DNA from: Hymenobacter norwichensis DSM 15439 | GTDB lineage: Bacteria > Bacteroidota > Bacteroidia > Cytophagales > Hymenobacteraceae | Length of the DNA: 64,000 nucleotides | Direction of reading: 5' to 3' | NCBI RefSeq assembly: GCF_000420705.1 | Contig: NZ_ATVL01000008.1 | Span: 917,030 to 981,029, forward strand | Shown here: in pieces, positions 24,006 to 31,863 of the stretch | Position numbering within the stretch: position 1 is the first letter of the stretch | Layout: each line of letters opens with the position of its first letter | Translations under genes and position numbers: made by a program | Notes under the pieces: generated by a model | Told to the model about the DNA's origin: nothing | Databases searched by the model: none | The model's input: the letters and a program-made list of their open reading frames with translations, nothing else

Positions 24006-25850
24006 TTAGTGTCTTCGTCTTCTGATGAATCGTTCGGCGGGGCTTTGCAGCCAGTCTTCCCAGCGGTGGCGCCACGGGGCCACTTTGCCGCGCAAGTATT
24101 TCTCCATTATCAGTGATGCCATAGGTGCGGCAGAAGAGCCCCCGAAACCGGCATTTTCGATGAAGACGGCCACGGCAATTTTCGGGTCTTCGGCCGGCGC
24201 GAAGGCGGCGAAGGTGGCGTGGTCTTCGCCGTGGTAGTTCTGCACGGTTCCGGTTTTGCCAGCCACTGAAATACCTACATCCAGCAACGACGCATTTTCG
24301 CCGGTGCCGCCGCGGCCATCTACTACGGCTTGCATGCCCGGAATAATAGCCTCAAAATGCCGCGGGTCTACCCCAACGGTATGGCGCTCGGTGAACTGCG
24401 GCAGCGGCCCACCATTGCCAATCCGCCGCACGAAATGCGGCGTGTAGTACCAGCCACGGTTGGCCACGGTGGCCATGATATTGGCCATTTGCAAACCCGT
24501 CACGCTCAACTCGCCCTGCCCAATGCTGAGCGAGTACACTGTTTTGTAGTTCCAGCGGCGGGTTTTCAGGCGCTTATCATAGTACTCCGGCGACGGTACC
24601 AGCCCACCAATTTCACTCCGGATATCCACGCCCAGCTTGTCGCCGAGCCCAAAGGCCATCACCTTGCGGCGCCAGTCGGCCAGCCCCAGCCGCGAGTCCT
24701 CGAAGCGGTTGGTGGAACGGCCGCGCATAACGGCGGCCCGCATTACCTGGTAGAAATAAGGGTTGCAGCTTTGTTTGATGGCAATGCCAACGTTGCTGGG
24801 GTACTCGTGGCGGTGAGTGCAGCGCACCAGCTTCCAGTTGCAGTCGAAGCCGGTTTGCGGCGTCACCACGCCCATCTGCAAGGCCACCAGCTCATTCACC
24901 ACTTTAAACACCGAGCCTGGCGAGTACTTGGCCATCAAGGGGCGGTTGAAGAGAGGCTTGGTGGTGTCGTTCTGCAAGGCCATGTAGCGGTTGCCCATTC
25001 CTTTACCCGTCAGAATGGAGGGCTCATAGGCCGGCGCCGACACCATTGCCAGGATTTCGCCAGTCTTGGGCTCGATGGCCACAATGTAGCCGCGCTTGTT
25101 CTTCATCAGCATCTCGCCGTACTTCTGAAGCTCGATATCAATGCTGGTGTGCAGGTCCTGCCCAGCCACCGACAGCGTATCGAACTCGCCGTTGCGGAAG
25201 GCGCCTTTTTCGATGCCACGCACATTCACCATCTTGTACTGCACCCCGCGCCGGCCCATCAGCTGCGTTTCATAGAACGATTCCAACCCGTTCACGCCTA
25301 CAAAGTCGCCGGGCATGTACTTGGCAAACCGCTCACTTTCCAGCAGTTTCGGCGTGATGGAGCCCACGTAGCCCAGCGCGTGGGCCATGTTTTCGGTGCG
25401 GTACGAGCGGGCCATCCGGGCCTTGATGGTGAAGCCGGGAAAGTCCATCAGGTTGTCTTGAATGGTGGCTAGCTCGGCCGTGCTCAGGTTTTGCACCAGC
25501 GGCGAGGCTTTCACGCGGCTGAAGGTGCGGGCCACTTTCAGGCCTTCGCGCACCTCTTCCAGCGGCAGTTGCAGCAACTCACAAAACCGCAGCGTATCCA
25601 GCTGTTTCACTTCGCGCGGCACCACCATGAGGTCGTACACGGGCGTGTTCTGCACCAGCAGCTGGCCTTTGCGGTCATAGATGAGGCCCCGGTACGGCAC
25701 CTGCACAATGCGCTGCAAGGTGTTGCGGTCGGCAGCCAACTTGTAGCTGCCATCCAGCACCTGAATGTAGAAGAGCCGGGCGCCAAAGGTGAGAGCAACT
25801 GCCAAGAAGATGGCCATCACCACAAACCGGCGTCCTTCGAGGTATTGCAA
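24006..25850 (-). CDS. mrdA: Penicillin-binding protein 2
   Basis: PBP2 is the elongasome transpeptidase that cross-links peptidoglycan, paired with RodA. The 614-residue protein has an N-terminal membrane anchor (FVVMAIFLAVALTFGARLFY), a pedestal/dimerisation domain, and a transpeptidase domain with SxxK (KYSPGSVFKVVN), SxN (KQSCNPYF) and KTG (GKTGTVQNYHG) motifs. The start is set at TTG 25850 because MQYLEGRRFVV matches the usual cytoplasmic tail. ATG 25817 would remove it. A consensus promoter precedes it at 25910-25929. Unlike many relatives, the gene is separated from mreD by an islet of about 1.4 kb. Confidence 0.94.
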   Translation of the reverse strand: MQYLEGRRFVVMAIFLAVALTFGARLFYIQVLDGSYKLAADRNTLQRIVQVPYRGLIYDRKGQLLVQNTPVYDLMVVPREVKQLDTLRFCELLQLPLEEVREGLKVARTFSRVKASPLVQNLSTAELATIQDNLMDFPGFTIKARMARSYRTENMAHALGYVGSITPKLLESERFAKYMPGDFVGVNGLESFYETQLMGRRGVQYKMVNVRGIEKGAFRNGEFDTLSVAGQDLHTSIDIELQKYGEMLMKNKRGYIVAIEPKTGEILAMVSAPAYEPSILTGKGMGNRYMALQNDTTKPLFNRPLMAKYSPGSVFKVVNELVALQMGVVTPQTGFDCNWKLVRCTHRHEYPSNVGIAIKQSCNPYFYQVMRAAVMRGRSTNRFEDSRLGLADWRRKVMAFGLGDKLGVDIRSEIGGLVPSPEYYDKRLKTRRWNYKTVYSLSIGQGELSVTGLQMANIMATVANRGWYYTPHFVRRIGNGGPLPQFTERHTVGVDPRHFEAIIPGMQAVVDGRGGTGENASLLDVGISVAGKTGTVQNYHGEDHATFAAFAPAEDPKIAVAVFIENAGFGGSSAAPMASLIMEKYLRGKVAPWRHRWEDWLQSPAERFIRRRRH

Positions 25851-25909
25851 AGCGGTATATTCTGAAAAGTAGCTACTTACGACCAGCCGGCCGGATTCGC
25901 AAAGGTAAC

Positions 25910-25929
25910 ATCGGTTGCGCCCTTTTCAA
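25910..25929 (-). promoter_or_regulatory. Consensus Bacteroidota promoter for mrdA-rodA
   Basis: On the minus strand TTG (25927-25929) sits at a -33-like position. It overlaps the start of a sequence ending in TACCTTTG (25910-25917), an exact TAnnTTTG match. The bases before TACCTTTG read TTGAAAAGGGCGCAACCGATGT, but the spacing cannot be settled exactly by eye. A second exact element, TACTTTTG, is at 25972-25979. Either would leave a leader of 50-120 bases. Confidence 0.45.
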
Positions 25930-26219
25930 GGTTTAGCTAGCAACAACAAGAGTAGTACACCGTCTCAAAGGCAAAAGTAGATTGACACTTCAGGGCTTGA
26001 GACTGTGCATTGGAAGTATTCTATATTGGGGATAGTTTCTGTTTGTTTCCCGGAATAGTTGATTAACATAACAATAGTTATACTCCCGACCTCGGAATAG
26101 TGGTGATTTAGCCTCCTAGCGCGGGGTGCTGCCGAAAATGTACTTTCTCAACTTTCAGTTGATAGCTCAAAGTCTCATCCCGGTGGTGCCTTCTCTACCC
26201 TCTGCCTATCTTGGCTCAC
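25930..26219. other. AT-rich gene-free stretch
   Basis: Apart from a TACTTTTG element (25972-25979, minus strand) I see no gene or strong structure. By eye the base composition is clearly more AT-rich than the flanking mrdA gene. This stretch forms the left edge of the islet that separates mrdA from mreD. Confidence 0.5.
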
Positions 26220-26504
26220 ATGAGCTGGACTGTCATATTAGAGGATGAGAATAAATATCCAATCGCTTCGCTAAGCAAAGAGTTTACGACGGGGGTGAGC
26301 TTGCACAACGATGCCTTTCGGATGCTACGCTACCTAGATCCCTACGGGGATACTACATTCAACTGCTTGCAACAGCAGGAGTTGCTTACAGATCTACGCT
26401 TGTTGTTGGAACTGGAACCCCACCCATTGCTGCACGAACTCATCGCTTTAATCACCCAAAGCCAACAGCAAGTGCATACCTACGTGTGTTTTTACGGCGA
26501 CTAG
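26220..26504 (+). CDS. Small unknown protein, possible immunity-like protein
   Basis: The protein has 94 residues from ATG 26220, with no signal peptide or membrane helix. It reads as a compact alpha/beta protein: WTVILEDENKYPIAS, then FRMLRYLDPYGDTTFNCLQ and helices ending in a short strand (HTYVCFYGD). The RYLDPYGDTxFNxxQ phrase resembles small proteins that sit near toxin/immunity loci, but this is recollection and not a firm family match. It is encoded on the opposite strand to the surrounding mre/mrd genes, next to a barstar homologue, in AT-richer DNA. No toxin gene is adjacent. Confidence 0.55.
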   Translation: MSWTVILEDENKYPIASLSKEFTTGVSLHNDAFRMLRYLDPYGDTTFNCLQQQELLTDLRLLLELEPHPLLHELIALITQSQQQVHTYVCFYGD

Positions 26505-26634
26505 GCACGCCTCCCCTCCGAACTGATCAAGGCAAGCGCGACGAAAGGGCAGAGTTCGGCCTTGGAAAAGCCAGAGTGGCAATGAGGGCAGCAGGTGACG
26601 CTGATACGCATTTTACCTGCTGGCCCCAACGCCT

Positions 26635-26904
26635 CTATTTCACTTCAATGGTAAGCCCTGGTATCTCTTCTTGGGCTTCCCGTAAAAGCGCTAAGGTTCT
26701 ATCTGCCTCCTCCCCCAACGCACGCTGACTAATGGCAAAGTCGAGCCATTGAATTGTTAGAGGCGTTTCTACATCAGCTCGTATGCAATCCCAAAGCGCG
26801 TTTAGATTCTCTCCGTAGTAGTCAGGAAATCCTAAGCGTTCCTTCAGATGAGCATGTAGCGTCTCATATGTGGTCATTTGGGCTCCAAGCAGCCGTACGA
26901 TCAT
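26635..26904 (-). CDS. Barstar-family ribonuclease inhibitor
   Basis: An 89-residue protein of the barstar fold, which binds and blocks barnase-type ribonucleases. The signature FPDYYGENLNALWDCI matches barstar, with the key Asp of the inhibitory helix present in ALWD. The second inhibitory Asp, before ALWD, is Asn here. An in-frame ATG at 26919 gives a version five residues longer. The ATG at 26904 is preferred because GGAGGAGAG precedes it with 7-8 bases of spacing, a Shine-Dalgarno sequence that is unusual in this window. No barnase-like gene is seen nearby, so it looks like an orphan inhibitor. Confidence 0.85.
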   Translation of the reverse strand: MIVRLLGAQMTTYETLHAHLKERLGFPDYYGENLNALWDCIRADVETPLTIQWLDFAISQRALGEEADRTLALLREAQEEIPGLTIEVK

Positions 26905-26951
26905 CTGTCTCTCCTCCATATAGTTAAACAGGATTGAGCAAGGTATAATCT

Positions 26952-27071
26952 TTACCTGTCTATCCCACCACCACAGCTATGCAACTGCCCAAGATGAGGG
27001 ATGCGCTGCTGGGTCATCTGGCGTTGCACTTCCTGCTTCAGCGATAGATTCAGTCTTCTCTTGTTGCTCAT
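26952..27071 (-). CDS. Possible 39-residue peptide, low confidence
   Basis: A short reading frame from ATG 27071 encodes a Lys/Arg-rich start (MSNKRRLNLSLKQEV), a Gln-rich middle and a Cys-Gly-Gly-Gly end. The layout faintly recalls Bacteroidota ribosomal-peptide precursors (basic start, L-x-L-x-K, Gly/Cys tail), but no modification or export genes are adjacent. It may be a chance frame or a gene remnant. Confidence 0.2.
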   Translation of the reverse strand: MSNKRRLNLSLKQEVQRQMTQQRIPHLGQLHSCGGGIDR

Positions 27072-27280
27072 TTGGCATCTAACAAAGGGTGGTGGCTGTT
27101 GCAGAAGTATATATGTCGCGTCTTGAACGCCGTAACCGTGAGCGTTCACCAAGCGAAACGCTGTTTTCAATACTTTTCAGGGCGGCGCCTCCCGATACAC
27201 CAATGACTGAATCGTTCGTCGAAGAGTTCTGCAACAGCCACGGTGGTTTGTAAAATATCACAGAACTCCACTTCACCACC
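27072..27280. other. Gene-free right edge of the islet
   Basis: No convincing gene or RNA was seen. Several short frames break quickly. The word GGTGGTGGCTGTTGCAGAA (27088-27106) has a diverged inverted copy, TTCTGCAACAGCCACGGTGG, at about 27227-27246, which could mark a rearrangement. Confidence 0.35.
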
Positions 27281-27808
27281 TTACCGATTCCGGCGGCGGG
27301 TAGGGAAGAAGATAAGCTGCACAATGAGCAGCGTGAGGCCGGTGAACAGCGTGCTGCCGACCACCTTTACCAGCGTCAGGCCGAAGGCGCGGAAACTGCC
27401 CAACTCCAGCAGAAAGAACGCCAGATGGTGCAGGCCAATGAGTAGTGCGCTATACACCACAAACCACTGCCCGCCCATCTGATGCACGTTCACCGAGTCG
27501 GCGGCTTCGTACCCGTCGCGGGGCGTGAGCAGGCGTAGCACCCAGGGCCGCAGGTAACACAGCAGCACGGCGGCGGCGGCGTGCACTCCGCCGGTGTCGT
27601 AGAAGATGTCCATCAGCAGGCCCGTAGCAAAACCCAGCACCAGCTGCAACACAATGGGCGTGGCAATGGGCAAAAACAGCAGGAACCCCAAATAGAAAAA
27701 GCACCACGCCAGCTCAAACAATGCCAGCTTGCTTACCAGCAGCATATGGATGCCGACGAATAGCACGAAGCGCAGCAACTGCAACAAAATTCCGCCTACT
27801 CCCTTCAT
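27281..27808 (-). CDS. mreD: Rod shape-determining protein MreD
   Basis: The 175-residue inner-membrane protein has five or six helices (VLFVGIHMLLVSKLALF, FYLGFLLFLPIATPIVLQLVLGFATGLLMDIFYDTGGVHAAAAVLL). The LGFxxGLxxDxFYDTxGxHAAAxxLL phrase is typical of Bacteroidota MreD. It is an elongasome scaffold acting with MreC. Its start overlaps the mreC stop by four bases (ATGA), so translation is coupled. The downstream side opens into the islet with the barstar gene instead of running straight into mrdA. Confidence 0.92.
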   Translation of the reverse strand: MKGVGGILLQLLRFVLFVGIHMLLVSKLALFELAWCFFYLGFLLFLPIATPIVLQLVLGFATGLLMDIFYDTGGVHAAAAVLLCYLRPWVLRLLTPRDGYEAADSVNVHQMGGQWFVVYSALLIGLHHLAFFLLELGSFRAFGLTLVKVVGSTLFTGLTLLIVQLIFFPTRRRNR

Positions 27809-28731
27809 GGCCGCTCTTCTACTTCGGGCCGGAGTCCGGCGCGTAATTCCAGCGTGTCCCGCTCGGCCTTCAAGCGCGGATTGACTACGTACACGTAGGT
27901 CAGGTTCGAGAAATCCACGGCCAGCTTTACCCGTACGGTCCAGAAGTTCTTGTCGGGCTCTTTCACGAAATCATCCACGATGCCAATCAGGATACCCTCC
28001 GGAAATACGGCGTTGTAGCCCGACGTCACGATGGTGTCGCCGCGCACCAGCTTGTTCTGGCGCGGAATGTTGTCGAGCAGGGCGTGAGTAGGGTCGTCGC
28101 CGAGCCACTTGATGCTGCCGAAGGTGTTGTCGCGCTTGATTTTAGCGGAAATAAACGTTTTGGAGTGCAGTACGCTCGTCACGGTGGCAAACTGCTCGCT
28201 CACCACCTTTACCCGGCCCACCACCCCGGCCGCCGACAGCACACCCATACCCGTCTTCACTCCGTCGCGGGCTCCTATGTTCAAGGTCATATAGTTATCC
28301 ACGCGGCGCATGGTGTTGTTCACCACGCGAGCCGGAATCAAGGGGTAGTCGGGGTCGCGGGTGGGCAGGGTACGCAGGCCCAGCAGCAACGAATCGGGGG
28401 AGCTGAGGCGGGCCAGCCGCACCCGTGAGGCGCTGTCCTGGGGCACAGGTAAGCTGTCGGCTACCCGGTGGCTTAGGTCGCTGGCATAGAGCTTCTGCCG
28501 CAGCGCGGCGTTTTCCTGCACTAGCCCTTGGTTGATGCTTTCCAACCGGAAGTAGCTGTAAATACGGTCGCGCGTCTCCAGAATTTGGCCTACGTACGTG
28601 TTGGCCGAGTTGAAGAAGGCGGCCCGCTGGTAAGTGCTATTGCGCACCAGCAAGTATAAGCTCGCTATTTCCAGCAGCGCAAACACGAGCAAGCCTCGGT
28701 AGCGGAACAGGAAGGCGAACAGGTTTCTCAT
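27805..28731 (-). CDS. mreC: Rod shape-determining protein MreC
   Basis: The 308-residue protein has one N-terminal membrane anchor (FRYRGLLVFALLEIASLYLLV), a coiled-coil segment (about 60-85, NQGLVQENAALRQKLY) and the periplasmic double beta-barrel MreC domain (ARVVNNTMRRVDNYMTLNIGARDGVKTGMGVLS in outline, then DTIVTSGYNAVFPEGILIG). MreC organises MreD, PBP2 and RodA. It lies between mreB and mreD. A perfect 30-bp palindrome occupies the gap to mreB, 12 bases from the start codon. Confidence 0.95.
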   Translation of the reverse strand: MRNLFAFLFRYRGLLVFALLEIASLYLLVRNSTYQRAAFFNSANTYVGQILETRDRIYSYFRLESINQGLVQENAALRQKLYASDLSHRVADSLPVPQDSASRVRLARLSSPDSLLLGLRTLPTRDPDYPLIPARVVNNTMRRVDNYMTLNIGARDGVKTGMGVLSAAGVVGRVKVVSEQFATVTSVLHSKTFISAKIKRDNTFGSIKWLGDDPTHALLDNIPRQNKLVRGDTIVTSGYNAVFPEGILIGIVDDFVKEPDKNFWTVRVKLAVDFSNLTYVYVVNPRLKAERDTLELRAGLRPEVEERP

Positions 28732-28742
28732 GAAAAAGCGAA

Positions 28743-28815
28743 AAGCTAGGAGCTAGAAGTCAGGAGCTAGAAGACACATGGCATATTCTAGCTCCTGACT
28801 TCTAGCTCCTAGCTT
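28743..28815. repeat. Perfect 30-bp inverted repeat between mreB and mreC
   Basis: Arms 28743-28772 and 28786-28815 are exactly complementary, with a 13-base loop. Each arm contains the direct repeat AGGAGCTAGAAG twice. The element lies inside the mreBCD transcript, between the mreB stop and the mreC start. Confidence 0.92.
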
Positions 28816-28822
28816 CTCAACA

Positions 28823-29848
28823 TTACGTCAACAGTACGCCCCGAAAGGCTTGGATGTCTTTGATGGCCTTGCCAGTGCCGCGTACCACGGCGCGTAGTGG
28901 GTCTTCGGCAATGTGAATCGGCAGCTTGGTTTTCACGGCCAAGCGCTTATCAAGGCCGCGCAGTAGGGCGCCGCCGCCGGTTAGGTGGATACCGTTCTCG
29001 TAAATATCGGCCGACAATTCGGGTGGGCTGATTTCCAGCGCCTTCAGCACGGCTTCTTCGATTTTGGCTACCGACTTGTCGAGGGCAATGGCAATTTCTG
29101 ATGACGTTACTTTGATAACTTTCGGAATGCCGGTCATCAGGTCACGGCCGCGCACCTCATAGTCGGGCGGGGTTACGTCCAGTTCGGTCAGGGCCGCGCC
29201 TACTTCAATCTTGATGCGCTCCGCGGAACGCTCTCCAATCAGCAGGTTGTGCTGGCGGCGCATGTAATCCAGAATATCCTGGTTGAACACGTCCCCAGCC
29301 GTTTTGATGGACTGGTCGCAGACGATACCCGACAGGGCAATAACCGCAATTTCGGTGGTGCCGCCCCCGATGTCGATAATCATCGAACCAATAGGCTGCT
29401 CCACATCAATACCGATGCCAATAGCCGCCGCCATCGGCTCTTGAATCATCCAAACTTCCTTGGCACCGGCGTGCTCGGCGGAGTCGCGCACAGCGCGCTT
29501 TTCCACTTCCGTGATGCCCGAGGGGATGCAGATAACCATACGGTGCGAGGGCTGAAACAGCCGGTTCCGCGTGTCAATCATCTTAATCATGCCCTTTATC
29601 ATTTCCTCGGCGGCGTGGAAATCGGCAATGACGCCGTCTTTGAGGGGGCGGATGGTTCTGATGTTGTCGTGGGTCTTCTCGTGCATTTGCTGCGCTTGCC
29701 GGCCCACGGCAATTACCTTATTGGTTGTGCGGTCTTTTGCGATAATGCTCGGCTCGTCCACCACGATTTTATCGTTGTGAATGATGAGCGTATTGGCCGT
29801 ACCCAGGTCGATGGCAATGTCGCTGGTAAGGAAGTTGAAGAAACCCAT
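28823..29848 (-). CDS. mreB: Actin-like rod shape protein MreB
   Basis: The 341-residue cytoskeletal ATPase forms membrane-associated filaments that guide elongasome complexes. Actin-fold phosphate loops are visible: DIAIDLGTANTLI (phosphate 1), IIDIGGGTTEIAVIALSG (phosphate 2) and HLTGGGALLRGLDKRL (adenosine motif). The length is normal. It is the first gene of the mreB-mreC-mreD run. A -7 element is present at 29905-29912. Confidence 0.97.
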   Translation of the reverse strand: MGFFNFLTSDIAIDLGTANTLIIHNDKIVVDEPSIIAKDRTTNKVIAVGRQAQQMHEKTHDNIRTIRPLKDGVIADFHAAEEMIKGMIKMIDTRNRLFQPSHRMVICIPSGITEVEKRAVRDSAEHAGAKEVWMIQEPMAAAIGIGIDVEQPIGSMIIDIGGGTTEIAVIALSGIVCDQSIKTAGDVFNQDILDYMRRQHNLLIGERSAERIKIEVGAALTELDVTPPDYEVRGRDLMTGIPKVIKVTSSEIAIALDKSVAKIEEAVLKALEISPPELSADIYENGIHLTGGGALLRGLDKRLAVKTKLPIHIAEDPLRAVVRGTGKAIKDIQAFRGVLLT

Positions 29849-29904
29849 TAGTTAACGGCAAGAAAATGAGTGCGAATGAAACTCATCCACACAAAAAGTG
29901 GGCA

Positions 29905-29912
29905 CAAAAGTA
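29905..29912 (-). promoter_or_regulatory. -7 element of mreB
   Basis: On the minus strand it reads TACTTTTG (exact TAnnTTTG), 56 bases before the mreB start. No -33 TTG is visible at the expected spacing. Confidence 0.45.
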
Positions 29913-29998
29913 CGGAAGTTTCAGGGAAGCACGACCTGCCATTGTCAAGATCGAAGATCGAATTATCCTTCTTGTCTGCAAGTGCTGTTTCCTCCACG

Positions 29999-30038
29999 AA
30001 TAAGCCCTCAACGGTAACGAAAACGTTAAGGGCTTATT
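29999..30038 (-). terminator. Terminator downstream of purH
   Basis: AATAAGCCCTCAACG (29999-30013) pairs with CGTTAAGGGCTTATT (30024-30038) with one mismatch that becomes a G-U pair in the minus-strand transcript. A second GC-rich hairpin, GGCGGCC-TTG-GGCCGCC (30056-30072), lies closer to the gene. Confidence 0.65.
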
Positions 30039-30089
30039 GGATTGCTGGTCTGTCTGGCGGCCTTGGGCCGCCGGGTAGCAACGGGCTTA

Positions 30090-31640
30090 TTAATGCTTGA
30101 AGTGGCGCACGCCAGTCAAAACCATAGCCATACCGAGGCGGTTGCAGGCGTCCACCGAGTCCTGGTCTTTGATGGAACCACCAGGCTGCACTACCGCCCG
30201 AATGCCGGCTGCTCCGGCAATTTCCACGCAGTCGGGGAAGGGGAAGAAGGCATCAGATGCCATAACCGACCCTTTCAAGTCGAAGCCGAACGAATGCGCC
30301 TTTTCAATGGCTTGGCGCAGGGCATCTACCCGCGAGGTTTGGCCCACACCCGATGCCAGCAGTTGGCCGGCCCGCGCCAGCACAATAGTGTTGCTCTTGG
30401 TGTGCTTGCACACTTTGAGGGCGAATTCCAGCGCGGCCACTTCGTCGGCGGTCGGCACCGACTCGGTAACAGTGCGGAAATCGGCAGCGCCTTCAACAGC
30501 CCGGTCGAAATCTTGCTCGATAACGCCGTTGAGCAGGGTTTTCACTTGCTTGGCAGGGAAGTCAACTGGCTTTTGGCGCAACAGAATGCGGTTTTTCTTG
30601 CTTTGCAGAATAGGCAAGGCCTCTGCCTCGAATTCGGGCGCAATCAGCACCTCGAAAAACAGCTTGTTCAGCTCCTCGGCCGTGGCGGCATCCACAGGCT
30701 TGTTCACGATGATAACGCCCCCAAATGCCGAAACTGGGTCGCAGGCTAGGGCATTGAGGTAGGCTGTGTGAACCGTGTCGGCTTGGGCAACGCCGCAGGC
30801 ATTGGTGTGCTTGAGGATGGCGCAGGCGGCGGGACCATCGGCCTGAAACTCCTGCATCAACAGCACGGCGGCATCTACGTCAACCAGGTTATTGTAGCTG
30901 AGCTGCTTGCCGTGGAGCTGGTCGAACAGTGCCTCCAAATCGCCATAGAAAGTACCGGCTTGGTGCGGATTTTCGCCGTAGCGCAGCGGCGTGGATTGCT
31001 GGCCGCTGGTTGCGGATTGCGGATTGTTGGTTACGGCAGCATCACGGCTTCCTGCGCCCGCCATGTAGCCATGAATGGCCGTGTCGTAGTGTGAGGTGGT
31101 AGCAAAAGCGGCGGTAGCGTACTGCCGACGGTCTTCGAGGTCGGTGGCGCAACCTTTGGTGCGCAGCAGCTCAGTTACGGCTTCATACTGGTCGCGGCTG
31201 CTGACCACTAGCACATCGCGGAAGTTTTTGGCGGCGGCACGCAGCAATGAGATACCACCGATGTCAATCTTCTCGATGATGTCCACTTCGGGCGCACCCG
31301 AGGCTACGGTTTCCTCGAACGGGTAGAGGTCCACAATCACCAAATCGATGGGCGGAATCTGGTGCCGCTCAGCTTCGGCCAGGTCGCCGGTTTCGTGGCG
31401 GCGGTGCAGGATGCCACCGAATACTTTTGGGTGTAAGGTTTTCACCCGGCCCCCAAAAATGGAGGGAAAACCCGTCAGGCTTTCTACGGCCGTTACTTCG
31501 GCACCCTGCTCTTCCATAAACTGCTGCGTGCCCCCCGTAGAATACAGCGTGACGCCGTGCTCTTTGAGTAATGCCACCAGTGGCTCCAAACGGTCTTTGT
31601 AATAGACGGAAACAAGGGCGGAACGAATGGGCTGCGACAT
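30090..31640 (-). CDS. purH: Bifunctional AICAR formyltransferase / IMP cyclohydrolase
   Basis: PurH carries out the last two steps of IMP synthesis. The 516-residue protein has an N-terminal MGS-like cyclohydrolase domain (IRSALVSVYYKDRLEPLVALL, LYSTGGTQQFMEEQG) and a C-terminal AICARFT domain with RYGENPHQAGTFY, the catalytic KHTNACGVA and SDAFFPFPDCVE. The start ATG 31640 (MSQPIRSAL) was chosen over an upstream in-frame extension because it matches the conserved N-terminus. About 12 residues between GAGSRDAAVTNNP and TPLRYGENP look like a lineage-specific insertion. Confidence 0.96.
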   Translation of the reverse strand: MSQPIRSALVSVYYKDRLEPLVALLKEHGVTLYSTGGTQQFMEEQGAEVTAVESLTGFPSIFGGRVKTLHPKVFGGILHRRHETGDLAEAERHQIPPIDLVIVDLYPFEETVASGAPEVDIIEKIDIGGISLLRAAAKNFRDVLVVSSRDQYEAVTELLRTKGCATDLEDRRQYATAAFATTSHYDTAIHGYMAGAGSRDAAVTNNPQSATSGQQSTPLRYGENPHQAGTFYGDLEALFDQLHGKQLSYNNLVDVDAAVLLMQEFQADGPAACAILKHTNACGVAQADTVHTAYLNALACDPVSAFGGVIIVNKPVDAATAEELNKLFFEVLIAPEFEAEALPILQSKKNRILLRQKPVDFPAKQVKTLLNGVIEQDFDRAVEGAADFRTVTESVPTADEVAALEFALKVCKHTKSNTIVLARAGQLLASGVGQTSRVDALRQAIEKAHSFGFDLKGSVMASDAFFPFPDCVEIAGAAGIRAVVQPGGSIKDQDSVDACNRLGMAMVLTGVRHFKH

Positions 31641-31677
31641 AGCAAGCAGAAGTTTGATGAAGAAACGAACGACGCCG

Positions 31678-31709
31678 CGAAGGTAGCCCCATCCAACCCG
31701 CTGTGCCAA
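31678..31709 (-). promoter_or_regulatory. Putative purH promoter
   Basis: On the minus strand TTG (31707-31709), 21 bases, then TACCTTCG (31678-31685), one base off TAnnTTTG. It is about 38 bases upstream of the purH start. Confidence 0.4.
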
Positions 31710-31863
31710 CTGCCCATCTGGAATTGTTGCGGTTTGTTCCTTTCCAAATGCAAGTGCATGCTCTACTAGCTGAGTAAATAGCTCTACCCAATAACAACCA
31801 CAGACAACACGAACCCCTGGATTGAAGTATTGTATAGTACCGCCACCCTACCCTGCGTATTAT

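Noticed and set aside
24330..25472. Long open frame on the plus strand (380 residues)
   Set aside because: It lies entirely antisense to the well-supported mrdA gene, has His/Val/Gln-rich composition typical of reverse complements, and shows no motif.
30042..30749. Open frame on the plus strand inside purH
   Set aside because: It is the complement of the conserved PurH coding sequence, with no recognisable domain.
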